Assembly (NCBI GenBank): GCA_910584385.1
Contig: CAJUAK010000010.1
Location: 1-58,782, forward strand
From: an uncultured Alphaproteobacteria bacterium
Lineage (GTDB): Bacteria > Pseudomonadota > Alphaproteobacteria > RF32 > CAG-239
DNA length: 58,782 nucleotides
Direction of reading: 5' to 3'
Shown: in pieces, positions 52,620 through 58,782 of the stretch
Layout: every line of letters begins with the position of its first letter
Numbering within the stretch: the first letter of the stretch is position 1
Position numbers and translations under genes: made by a program
Notes under the pieces: model-generated
Database searches by the model: none
What the model was told of the DNA's origin: nothing
The model's input: only the letters and a program-made list of their open reading frames with translations

Positions 52620-53654
52620 CTAGATTTTATGCAAAACAAAGAAATTATCATAGTCCTGCAAGATAAAATGCTTAGCCCGCAATGTCTGAAGAAGCCTTTC
52701 GGGAGAACCGGCATAAACCAGGCGGTATTGCGCCCTGTTCCCTGAAACGGCCTCTGTTTTGAGCTTCAGAATATTTGGAATTTCCTTAAGGCGGTTTTCA
52801 ACATTTACCATATCTGCCAAACCTTCGTAATCATACAATACAACGGCTTCATGCTGTTCTTTTTCTTGGAACACCGCCGCATTGCGGTTTTGCCTGGCGA
52901 TTTTCGACACAACGGCGCGGGCGGCTTCCGACAGTTCTGCCGTATTTGTATTCAACCCCTCAAAAGCATTTGTGCCGTTTTTATAAGAATGAAGGCGGAT
53001 TTGCAATCCTCCGGACAGAGGCGTAACGGCAACAACATATACGTCATCGACACCATTTATATTATATATTTTTCCCAAAGCCTCATCATCCAGCGCCAGA
53101 GCCTGCCCGACATCTATCGCCGACATATTTGCGCCTGTTTTGGGAATCGGGAAAAACGATACATTATTTTCTCCGGACACATTCTGCCAAATATTATACC
53201 AGATGTTTTCATTCTCCCAAAGCAGCGGCGGCGTTCCGTTTCCGCCTTCATAAACGGGAATTACCAAAATCCGGGAAGTTCCCTGGACAAGGAACGGCAT
53301 TTCCTGTTCTTTCATATAAGTTTTAAGCAAATCCTCATTAACATTTACTTTAAGTGTTGCGATATAGCGGACGGCCGATGATTTTTCATCCAGGACGGAA
53401 ACTTCGCGGATAAAATTAACCAGCTGTTCGGCCGGCAATGCTGCCAACCGTTGCGCAGATTCATCCGAGGTTATTTTTTTTGCAACCTGGTTAAACGCGG
53501 CACGGTGCGCTTCTGCCATCGCCCTCTCACGGGCAATCGCGGCGTTTTTATCCGTTACGTCCACTGATACGTTCACGCTAAACCTATCGTCTTTTGCCTC
53601 GGAAAGGGACGGCAAAAGAAAGGCACAACAAAACAGGATTAAAAATCTTGTCAA
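52620..53654 (-). CDS. DUF2066 family exported protein
   Basis: The 344-residue protein has a signal peptide (about 1-20, ending at SEA). DUF2066-like features are NVSVDVTDKNAAIARERAMAEAHRAAFNQ (about 27-55), LKVNVNEDLLKTYMKEQ, and LVIPVYEGG. The C-terminal half binds nothing obvious. Function is unknown; genes of this family are often near the perM-type transporter, as here. It follows ndk by 12 bp. Confidence 0.82.
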   Translation of the reverse strand: MTRFLILFCCAFLLPSLSEAKDDRFSVNVSVDVTDKNAAIARERAMAEAHRAAFNQVAKKITSDESAQRLAALPAEQLVNFIREVSVLDEKSSAVRYIATLKVNVNEDLLKTYMKEQEMPFLVQGTSRILVIPVYEGGNGTPPLLWENENIWYNIWQNVSGENNVSFFPIPKTGANMSAIDVGQALALDDEALGKIYNINGVDDVYVVAVTPLSGGLQIRLHSYKNGTNAFEGLNTNTAELSEAARAVVSKIARQNRNAAVFQEKEQHEAVVLYDYEGLADMVNVENRLKEIPNILKLKTEAVSGNRAQYRLVYAGSPERLLQTLRAKHFILQDYDNFFVLHKI

Positions 53655-53666
53655 AATCTTCCTCGC

Positions 53667-54086
53667 TTAAGCAAAAATTTCAACATTGCTAAAGAAGAAT
53701 GAAACTTCTCTCGCCGCAGATTCAACAGAATCCGAACCATGCACTGAGTTCTTGTCAATTGAGAGCGCAAAGGTCTTGCGGATTGTACCCTCTTCTGCCA
53801 CGGCAGGATTTGTTGCCCCCATCACTTTGCGGTAACGGGAGATGGCATCTTCGCCTTCCAAAACCTGCACCACAACAGGAGCGGAAATCATGAAATCAAC
53901 CAAGTCCGCATAAAAAACTTTATCTTTGTGTTCAATATAAAATTCTTCCGCCTGCTCTTTGCTCAAGCGCAATCTTTTCTGACCGATAATTTTCAGCCCG
54001 GCATCCTCAATCATGGCGTTGATTTTTCCGGTAATGTTGCGGGTTGTTGCATCGGGTTTGATGATGGATAAGGTTCTTTCCTGCAT
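53667..54086 (-). CDS. ndk: Nucleoside diphosphate kinase
   Basis: Ndk moves phosphate between nucleoside di- and triphosphates through a phospho-His. The 139-residue protein has IIKPDATTRN (about 8-17), the active His in KNSVHGSDS (about 114-122) and GATNPAVAEEGTIR. ATG 54086 is chosen over the start at 54119, since AAGGAGAT precedes it and this gives the normal length. It begins the seven-gene minus-strand run ending in rnhA. Confidence 0.97.
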   Translation of the reverse strand: MQERTLSIIKPDATTRNITGKINAMIEDAGLKIIGQKRLRLSKEQAEEFYIEHKDKVFYADLVDFMISAPVVVQVLEGEDAISRYRKVMGATNPAVAEEGTIRKTFALSIDKNSVHGSDSVESAAREVSFFFSNVEIFA

Positions 54087-54239
54087 TTTTATCTCCTTGT
54101 TTTTTCTAATTTGCCCCATCTTATTACAGTTGTTTTAAAGAATCAAAAGTTTTTTCACCTTCCCTGAATTTTTAATTGCCTTTTGAACAATAAAATAGTA
54201 CTAAGAATAAAAAACTTAATTATTACAAAGGAATTTCTC

Positions 54240-55244
54240 ATGCTGGAAAGTAAATTTATCAACCAAATCCTGGCGGAAGCCAAAAAACACCATAAAACCA
54301 TTGTTTTGCCCGAAGGCGAAGACCTCAGGGTTTTAAAAGCCGCTGATTATGTTATGCAAAACAAAATTGCCAACATCATTATCCTGGGCGATGAAAAACA
54401 AATCCGCAAAGATGCCGCCGACAATAATTTAAAACTTGAAGGCGTTGAAATAATCAATCCGGCGAGCTCGCCAAAATTTAAAGAATATGCCCATCTGCTT
54501 TTTGAACTGCGCAAGGCGAAAGGCATGACCGAAGAAGAAGCCGAAAAGACCGCCCTTATTCCGAATTATTTTGGAACTTTAATGGTTAAGTCCGGCGACG
54601 CAGACGGCCTTGTTTCCGGCGCGAATCACTCCACGGCAGACACTGTCCGCCCGGCTTTGCAAATTATAAAATCAGCGCATAAAGACCGCGGCGTTTCATC
54701 TTTTTTGTTTATGGTTTCGAATGAAAAGCCGTATCTCTTCTCGGATTGTGCCATTACAATCAATCCCAGCGCAAAGGAATTGGCAGATATCGCCCTTGAA
54801 ACGGCAAACACTTCCTTGCAATTTGGCATCGAACCTAAAATCGCCATGCTGTCATTTTCTACTTACGGTTCCGGAAAAGGCGAAATGGTTGACAAGGTTA
54901 AGGAAGCGACAGCTTTGGCTAAAGCCGCACTTGAAAATGACGAGTTTAAAGGCCGCCCGATAGTTATTGACGGCGAAATGCAGGCTGATGCGGCTCTGGA
55001 TATGGTGGTCGGCAAAAAGAAATCTCCGACCAGCCCGGTAGCCGGACAAGCCAATACATTAATTTTCCCGGATTTGAATTCCGGAAACATTGGTTACAAA
55101 CTGCTGCAGCGCCTCGGCGGCTGCGAAGCTTACGGCCCTGTACTGCAAGGCTTAAATGCGCCGGTTAATGACCTTTCCCGCGGCTGTTTTGCAGAAGATA
55201 TCGTTGGTGTTATCGCGATTACCGCTTTGCAGGCTGTTAAATAA
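54240..55244 (+). CDS. pta: Phosphate acetyltransferase
   Basis: Pta converts acetyl-CoA and phosphate to acetyl phosphate. The 334-residue protein is the short, single-domain form, with TIVLPEGEDLRVLKAAD (about 20-36), GLVSGANHSTADTVRPALQII (about 124-144), and GSGKGEMVDKV and PVAGQANTLIFPDLNSGNIGYKLLQRLGG toward the end. ATG 54240 with AAAGGAAT upstream is preferred to a TTG at 54183. It forms an operon with ackA (25-bp gap) and implies acetate formation with ATP gain. Confidence 0.96.
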   Translation: MLESKFINQILAEAKKHHKTIVLPEGEDLRVLKAADYVMQNKIANIIILGDEKQIRKDAADNNLKLEGVEIINPASSPKFKEYAHLLFELRKAKGMTEEEAEKTALIPNYFGTLMVKSGDADGLVSGANHSTADTVRPALQIIKSAHKDRGVSSFLFMVSNEKPYLFSDCAITINPSAKELADIALETANTSLQFGIEPKIAMLSFSTYGSGKGEMVDKVKEATALAKAALENDEFKGRPIVIDGEMQADAALDMVVGKKKSPTSPVAGQANTLIFPDLNSGNIGYKLLQRLGGCEAYGPVLQGLNAPVNDLSRGCFAEDIVGVIAITALQAVK

Positions 55245-55269
55245 TTTAAAATAAAACAAAGGACTAAAA

Positions 55270-56451
55270 ATGAAAAAAATATTAGTTTTGAATTCTGGCT
55301 CTTCATCTTTGAAATATCAGCTTTTTAATGTGGACGGCGATAAGTATGAAGTTGTGGCCAAAGGCCTTGCCGAACGTATCGGCATTGACAATTCTTTTGT
55401 ATCCATCAAATATGCCGATGGCTCAAAAAAAGAAAAGAAAGTGGATATGCCTACTCATAACGAGGCCATCCGTGAGGTTTTATCCCTGCTTCTTGACGGC
55501 GCCTTAAACAGCATGGATGAACTTTCCGCCGTTGGGCACCGCGTTGTTCATGGCGGCGAATATTTCAAAAAATCCGCTTTGGTTGATGATAAAGTCATCG
55601 CGCAAATCGATGAGCTTTCTGCTCTGGCTCCTTTGCATAACCCGGCTGCTGTTTTGGGCCTGAAAGCCGTTAAAAACATTTTACCTAATATTAAACAAGT
55701 TGTCGCTTTTGACACGGCTTTTCACCAAAGCATGGGTAAAGACGCCTATCTTTACGCTTTGCCGATTGAACAATATGAAAAGCACCAAATCCGCCGTTAT
55801 GGCGCTCATGGCACCTCTCATCAGTACGTTGCCCGCGAAGCGGCTAAAATTATCGGCAAAGAAGGAAAAATCATCACTTGCCACCTTGGCAACGGCGCTT
55901 CAATTTCTGCTGTTGAACACGGCAAATGCGTTGATACATCCATGGGCTTTACGCCTCTGGCCGGCGTTGTTATGGGAACCCGCTCCGGCGATATCGACCC
56001 CTATATTCCTTTGCACATTATGAAAAATCAAAACAAGACGCCGGATGAAATGAACTTTATGCTGAATAAGCAAAGCGGCATGTTCGGACTTTGCGGTTTT
56101 TCGGATATGCGCGACGTAGAAGAACATTACATGAAAGGCGACCAAAAGGCTATTGATGCTTTGGGTGTTTATGTCCACACTTTGCTGCGTTTTATCGGCG
56201 GCTACATTGCCGTTTTAGGCGGTGTTGACGCCATTGTCTTTACGGCAGGCGTTGGCGAAAACTCTCCGATTATCCGCAAAAAAGTTATTGAACGGTTAAG
56301 TTTCTTGGGCATGAGCCTTGATGAAGAAGCCAATAACCGCCGCGGCAGCATTGAAGAGATTACCAAACCGGGCAGCAAGGTTCGCGCTTTTGTCATTCCG
56401 ACAAACGAAGAACTGGTTATTGCCCAGGACACGGTTGCTTTAACGGCTTAG
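55270..56451 (+). CDS. ackA: Acetate kinase
   Basis: AckA makes acetate and ATP from acetyl phosphate. The 393-residue protein has LVLNSGSSSLKYQLF (about 5-19), VGHRVVHGGEYF (about 92-103), FDTAFHQSMG, RRYGAHGTSHQYV, CHLGNGASISAV, and the ENSPIIRKKV region with its catalytic-site Glu. AAAGGACTAAAA precedes the ATG. It ends at a strong terminator shared with the convergent orphan gene. Confidence 0.97.
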   Translation: MKKILVLNSGSSSLKYQLFNVDGDKYEVVAKGLAERIGIDNSFVSIKYADGSKKEKKVDMPTHNEAIREVLSLLLDGALNSMDELSAVGHRVVHGGEYFKKSALVDDKVIAQIDELSALAPLHNPAAVLGLKAVKNILPNIKQVVAFDTAFHQSMGKDAYLYALPIEQYEKHQIRRYGAHGTSHQYVAREAAKIIGKEGKIITCHLGNGASISAVEHGKCVDTSMGFTPLAGVVMGTRSGDIDPYIPLHIMKNQNKTPDEMNFMLNKQSGMFGLCGFSDMRDVEEHYMKGDQKAIDALGVYVHTLLRFIGGYIAVLGGVDAIVFTAGVGENSPIIRKKVIERLSFLGMSLDEEANNRRGSIEEITKPGSKVRAFVIPTNEELVIAQDTVALTA

Positions 56452-56465
56452 GCTTTGCCCTTTAT

Positions 56466-56493
56466 AAAAAACCGGCTTTTCAGCCGGTTTTTT
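56466..56493. terminator. Bidirectional terminator ackA / 649-residue gene
   Basis: AAAAAACCGGC (56466-56476) pairs with GCCGGTTTTTT (56483-56493), with T-runs on both strands. Confidence 0.9.
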
Positions 56494-56495
56494 GT

Positions 56496-58445
56496 TTATC
56501 TCGGTTGATAATGCTGCGTTCGTTGATAATACTGCGTTCTCTGATTTACTGCCCTGCTCATCCTGATTGCTTTTTCTTTTGCGTCAATCTTTTTTTCAAG
56601 CGCCGGCGTAACCTTTCCCTGAACATCAGAGAAGTTTGGCTTTAACTGATGTCCTGTTGCAGAATTAAATTTAGTAATCATTGTGTTATATTCTTTTTGA
56701 GAGGCTCTTGCAATATCGCTGCAAGCGCGGTCGATGCTTACTGTCCCGTCTTTGGCGCGCGCCATATTTGCGGCAATTTTATCTTCTACGCCGGGTTTCA
56801 GCTTACCTTTAATGCTGTAGATAACCGCTTCCATGTGCTCTGCATTTTTAACAATGCTTGCCAGAGGAATATCCTGCGCGGCAAGCTGGTCAGGAACAAA
56901 GCCTTTCAAGTCTTTCAATGTCCCGCCTTCCAGATATACACTCATAAATTTTGTCATTGCATCACAAATCGCAATACCGTCAGCAGCATCAAATTCGACT
57001 TCGTGCCCGTTATGGGTATATTTTCCTGCCAATTTTGCGTCTTGGAAGTTTTGGGCAACGGCATCCATATTCTTATTAAAGTCGCGTCCGTTTAAGCGCT
57101 CATTCTCTTTTACGGTTCCCAGCTTGCTGCGCATCTCACTGATAACTTCCTGCATATTGTCATTTTTTTCCAATGCATATTTGTTACCGGCTTCTTGAAT
57201 CATTAACTCCATCCAGGTAGAAACCTTTCCTGTTCCCACACCCTTTTCCGTAACTGTTTTCATCATATCGCGAATATCTTTCGGGTCAGGGAACGGCCCT
57301 TTTGTTCCATCCGGTACCATTTGTTTGCTGGCCAATGCTGACCACCAGTCGCCGTATTCTTTTCCGGGGCGCCCCATCGGCAATGCCACGATTTGGTTTC
57401 CTGCCGCCTTTTGCGCATCAAGCAAAGCTTTCATGGTCTGGCTGTCCAGCAACTTACCGTAAGGCAAACCGTAGCTTACTTTAAGCCCTTTTTTTGTCTT
57501 TTTCATTTTGACTTCTACAGAATAAGTATGCTTGACATGCCCGTCCTTATCAATTTTTCCGTCATCAATCATGGAGTTGGCATCAGGATAAATACGCCAA
57601 ACTTTTTCGCCCCAAATCGACGTATATTTTTTACAATTGCCCCTGAAAAGTCCTTTGCGAACGCCTAATGAAGAAAGCGAACCCTTGAATTTTGAAGCAG
57701 CGGCTTTCAGTTCGTCTTCCGAAGCTTCGCCTTTGGCAACCTTTTCCTGCAGGGATTGAATTTCCGCATTATATTCCGCTTCGAGGCGTTGAGCAAAATC
57801 ATTCATGTTATCTTCGTCATTTCCAGTGCGTTCATTTCCGGGAACATGGTCCGGATGGTTGTCGGCATTAACCGTTTCGAGCGTGTCAGACAGCATTTGC
57901 CTTTTATCATCGGCCAAACCGTCAACATTCCGCAGTGAAATTTTTTCAACGCCGCCGGCTGTCAAAGTGCGGGAAACTTCCGTCATTTTTGCTTTAATAA
58001 CTTTGGCTGCGCCTTGCTTTTCCACCGGCGTCCGCGCCTGGTCATAATCGGCAAACAAATCTTTGAAATTATCGTCAAAAACAATTGAGCCATTGCCGAA
58101 AACAGCAAAGTTTATATTTCCCAAATCCTGTTCGGCACCGTTTTCATCAGTATCTTTTACCGGAAGCTTATAAGAGACGCCTATATGGAGATTTCCCTCC
58201 CGGTCTGTCTTTTCAATGAATTTTCCCTGGGTTTCAATGTGATTCTCTGCGGCATTTTTAAGCGCATAAGCCTGGAGAAACTCGTCCCCTTTGCCGTTTG
58301 CCTGACAGCGGTTATATAAGTCGCGGTGCTCTTCGGGTATATTATGCGTACCGTTGTTTATATCCCCGATAAGCTTATCCATCTCTTCTTTAAAAGATTC
58401 ATTATATTCAACCCTTAAGGATAATTTATTCATTTCATCAGACAT
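56496..58445 (-). CDS. Uncharacterised 649-residue soluble protein
   Basis: I do not recognise this protein. It has no signal peptide or membrane segment and is charged and hydrophilic throughout. Visible parts are a beta-rich region at about 85-130 (INFAVFGNGSIVFDD), a coiled coil at about 215-255, a basic stretch near 310-330 (KMKKTKKGLKVSYG) and a helical C-terminal half. The end has a short protein repeat, RTQYYQ/RTQHYQ, from a tandem 18-bp DNA repeat at about 56502-56540. It stands alone, convergent with ackA, and next to the possible mobile-element end at 58640-58782. It might be lineage-specific or an effector, but nothing proves this. Confidence 0.7.
   Translation of the reverse strand: MSDEMNKLSLRVEYNESFKEEMDKLIGDINNGTHNIPEEHRDLYNRCQANGKGDEFLQAYALKNAAENHIETQGKFIEKTDREGNLHIGVSYKLPVKDTDENGAEQDLGNINFAVFGNGSIVFDDNFKDLFADYDQARTPVEKQGAAKVIKAKMTEVSRTLTAGGVEKISLRNVDGLADDKRQMLSDTLETVNADNHPDHVPGNERTGNDEDNMNDFAQRLEAEYNAEIQSLQEKVAKGEASEDELKAAASKFKGSLSSLGVRKGLFRGNCKKYTSIWGEKVWRIYPDANSMIDDGKIDKDGHVKHTYSVEVKMKKTKKGLKVSYGLPYGKLLDSQTMKALLDAQKAAGNQIVALPMGRPGKEYGDWWSALASKQMVPDGTKGPFPDPKDIRDMMKTVTEKGVGTGKVSTWMELMIQEAGNKYALEKNDNMQEVISEMRSKLGTVKENERLNGRDFNKNMDAVAQNFQDAKLAGKYTHNGHEVEFDAADGIAICDAMTKFMSVYLEGGTLKDLKGFVPDQLAAQDIPLASIVKNAEHMEAVIYSIKGKLKPGVEDKIAANMARAKDGTVSIDRACSDIARASQKEYNTMITKFNSATGHQLKPNFSDVQGKVTPALEKKIDAKEKAIRMSRAVNQRTQYYQRTQHYQPR
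56502..56540. repeat. Tandem 18-bp repeat in the 649-residue gene
   Basis: GTTGATAATGCTGCGTTC is followed directly by GTTGATAATACTGCGTTC, one base different. It encodes the C-terminal RTQ(H/Y)YQ repeats. Confidence 0.9.
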
Positions 58446-58782
58446 ATCGGCCTCGCGTTGTGGTTGCTTTATTTAAGAATAGCATAAATCGCAAAAAAAG
58501 CAACAAAAATTGACAAAAAAGTATTTTTTACAAAAATCATATGTTTAAATATGTTCATTGACAAAAATCTTATTTTATTTGCAAAGGTACACCAGTTTTT
58601 TTAAGAAATCGTGAATTTTATAGCAGTTACAGACCTAACAGCTTGACTATGCTCAAAAGCCTGGAGCGGTATAGTCCCAACACTTCGGCATCCACTCCCG
58701 GATAAACTCGAGTTCTGTAAGGTATATCATAGATATCCACGGGTAAACCCGTGGTTCTACGGAAAGGCACCTTTTAGGTGCC
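58446..58782. other. Edge region: possible transposon end or structured RNA
   Basis: 58446-58640 is A/T-rich without a recognisable gene. A frame of about 47 codons (58562 to the TAA ending about 58714) ends in SLTMLKSLERYSPNTSASTPG, with no known family. From 58641 on, G/C rises and several helices form: GACTATGCTC/GAGC-ATAGTC (58645-58676), GGTATATC/GATATCC (58721-58738), CCACGGG/CCCGTGG (58737-58754) and GGCACC/GGTGCC (58766-58782, cut at the edge). Such a layout fits the right end of an IS200/IS605-type element with its TnpB guide RNA, without tnpB. The assignment is tentative. Confidence 0.4.

Noticed and set aside
58562..58714. A proven tnpB C-terminus
   Set aside because: The short frame lacks the zinc-finger CxxC motifs and other TnpB features, so it is only mentioned.

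Overview
The window reads as a chromosomal segment of an AT-leaning, uncultured alphaproteobacterium. The evidence is a CtrA master regulator beside fliI-fliJ, an alphaproteobacterial-style division cluster ending in a long FtsZ, an MJ0042 zinc-finger gene beside ftsE-ftsX, and an ndk-to-rnhA gene run. Pta-AckA, an Fe/Mn superoxide dismutase and a CoA-disulfide-reductase-like flavoprotein suit a fermentative, low-oxygen life. The resemblance to gut-dwelling alphaproteobacteria is an impression from gene content, not something I could test.

Layout. (1) 1-6500 is an accessory region: three unrecognised genes, a DUF218-like gene, a broken type I restriction specificity gene and a large serine recombinase that runs antisense through a tRNA-Glu(CTC) gene. 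Short att-like repeats suggest stacked insertions at that tRNA. (2) 6700-14060 holds a sugar-phosphate mutarotase, a flavin/rhodanese reductase, the ffh-rpsP-rimM-trmD-rplS operon and mnmA. (3) 14190-22340 is a reduced dcw cluster: mraY-ftsW-murG-murB-ftsQ-ftsA-ftsZ, with murD, murC and ddl absent from their usual places. (4) 22430-34560 holds tRNA-Leu, galE, a zinc-ribbon protein, ftsEX-ydcF-plsC-DUF2125, RNA-modification genes, tadA, a NUDIX gene, two orphan genes, ctrA, fliI and fliJ. (5) 34570-42760 holds sodB and then a tightly packed run: a catalytically degenerate Asd homologue, a large MscS-type channel, MurL, and two tandem MurD2-like ligases, followed by tRNA-Thr. (6) 42970-56450 holds mutY, algH, a DsbD/ScsB-type reductase, the seven-gene minus-strand run ndk-DUF2066-PerM-M16-ispH-AlbA_2-rnhA, and pta-ackA. 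(7) 56496-58782 holds a 649-residue orphan protein and, at the edge, a densely folded sequence that looks like a transposon end or a structured RNA.

How it fits together. The most informative signal is the match between the missing murD in the dcw cluster and the presence of murL with murD2-like genes about 24 kb away. In the MurD2/MurL route known from Xanthomonas, L-Glu (not D-Glu) is added to UDP-MurNAc-L-Ala and then epimerised on the nucleotide precursor, so neither canonical MurD nor a glutamate racemase is required. This organism appears to use that route, with an unexplained second ligase copy and with translational coupling to a mechanosensitive channel. Both window edges carry related hairpins, which suggests the segment is bounded by a dispersed repeat family.
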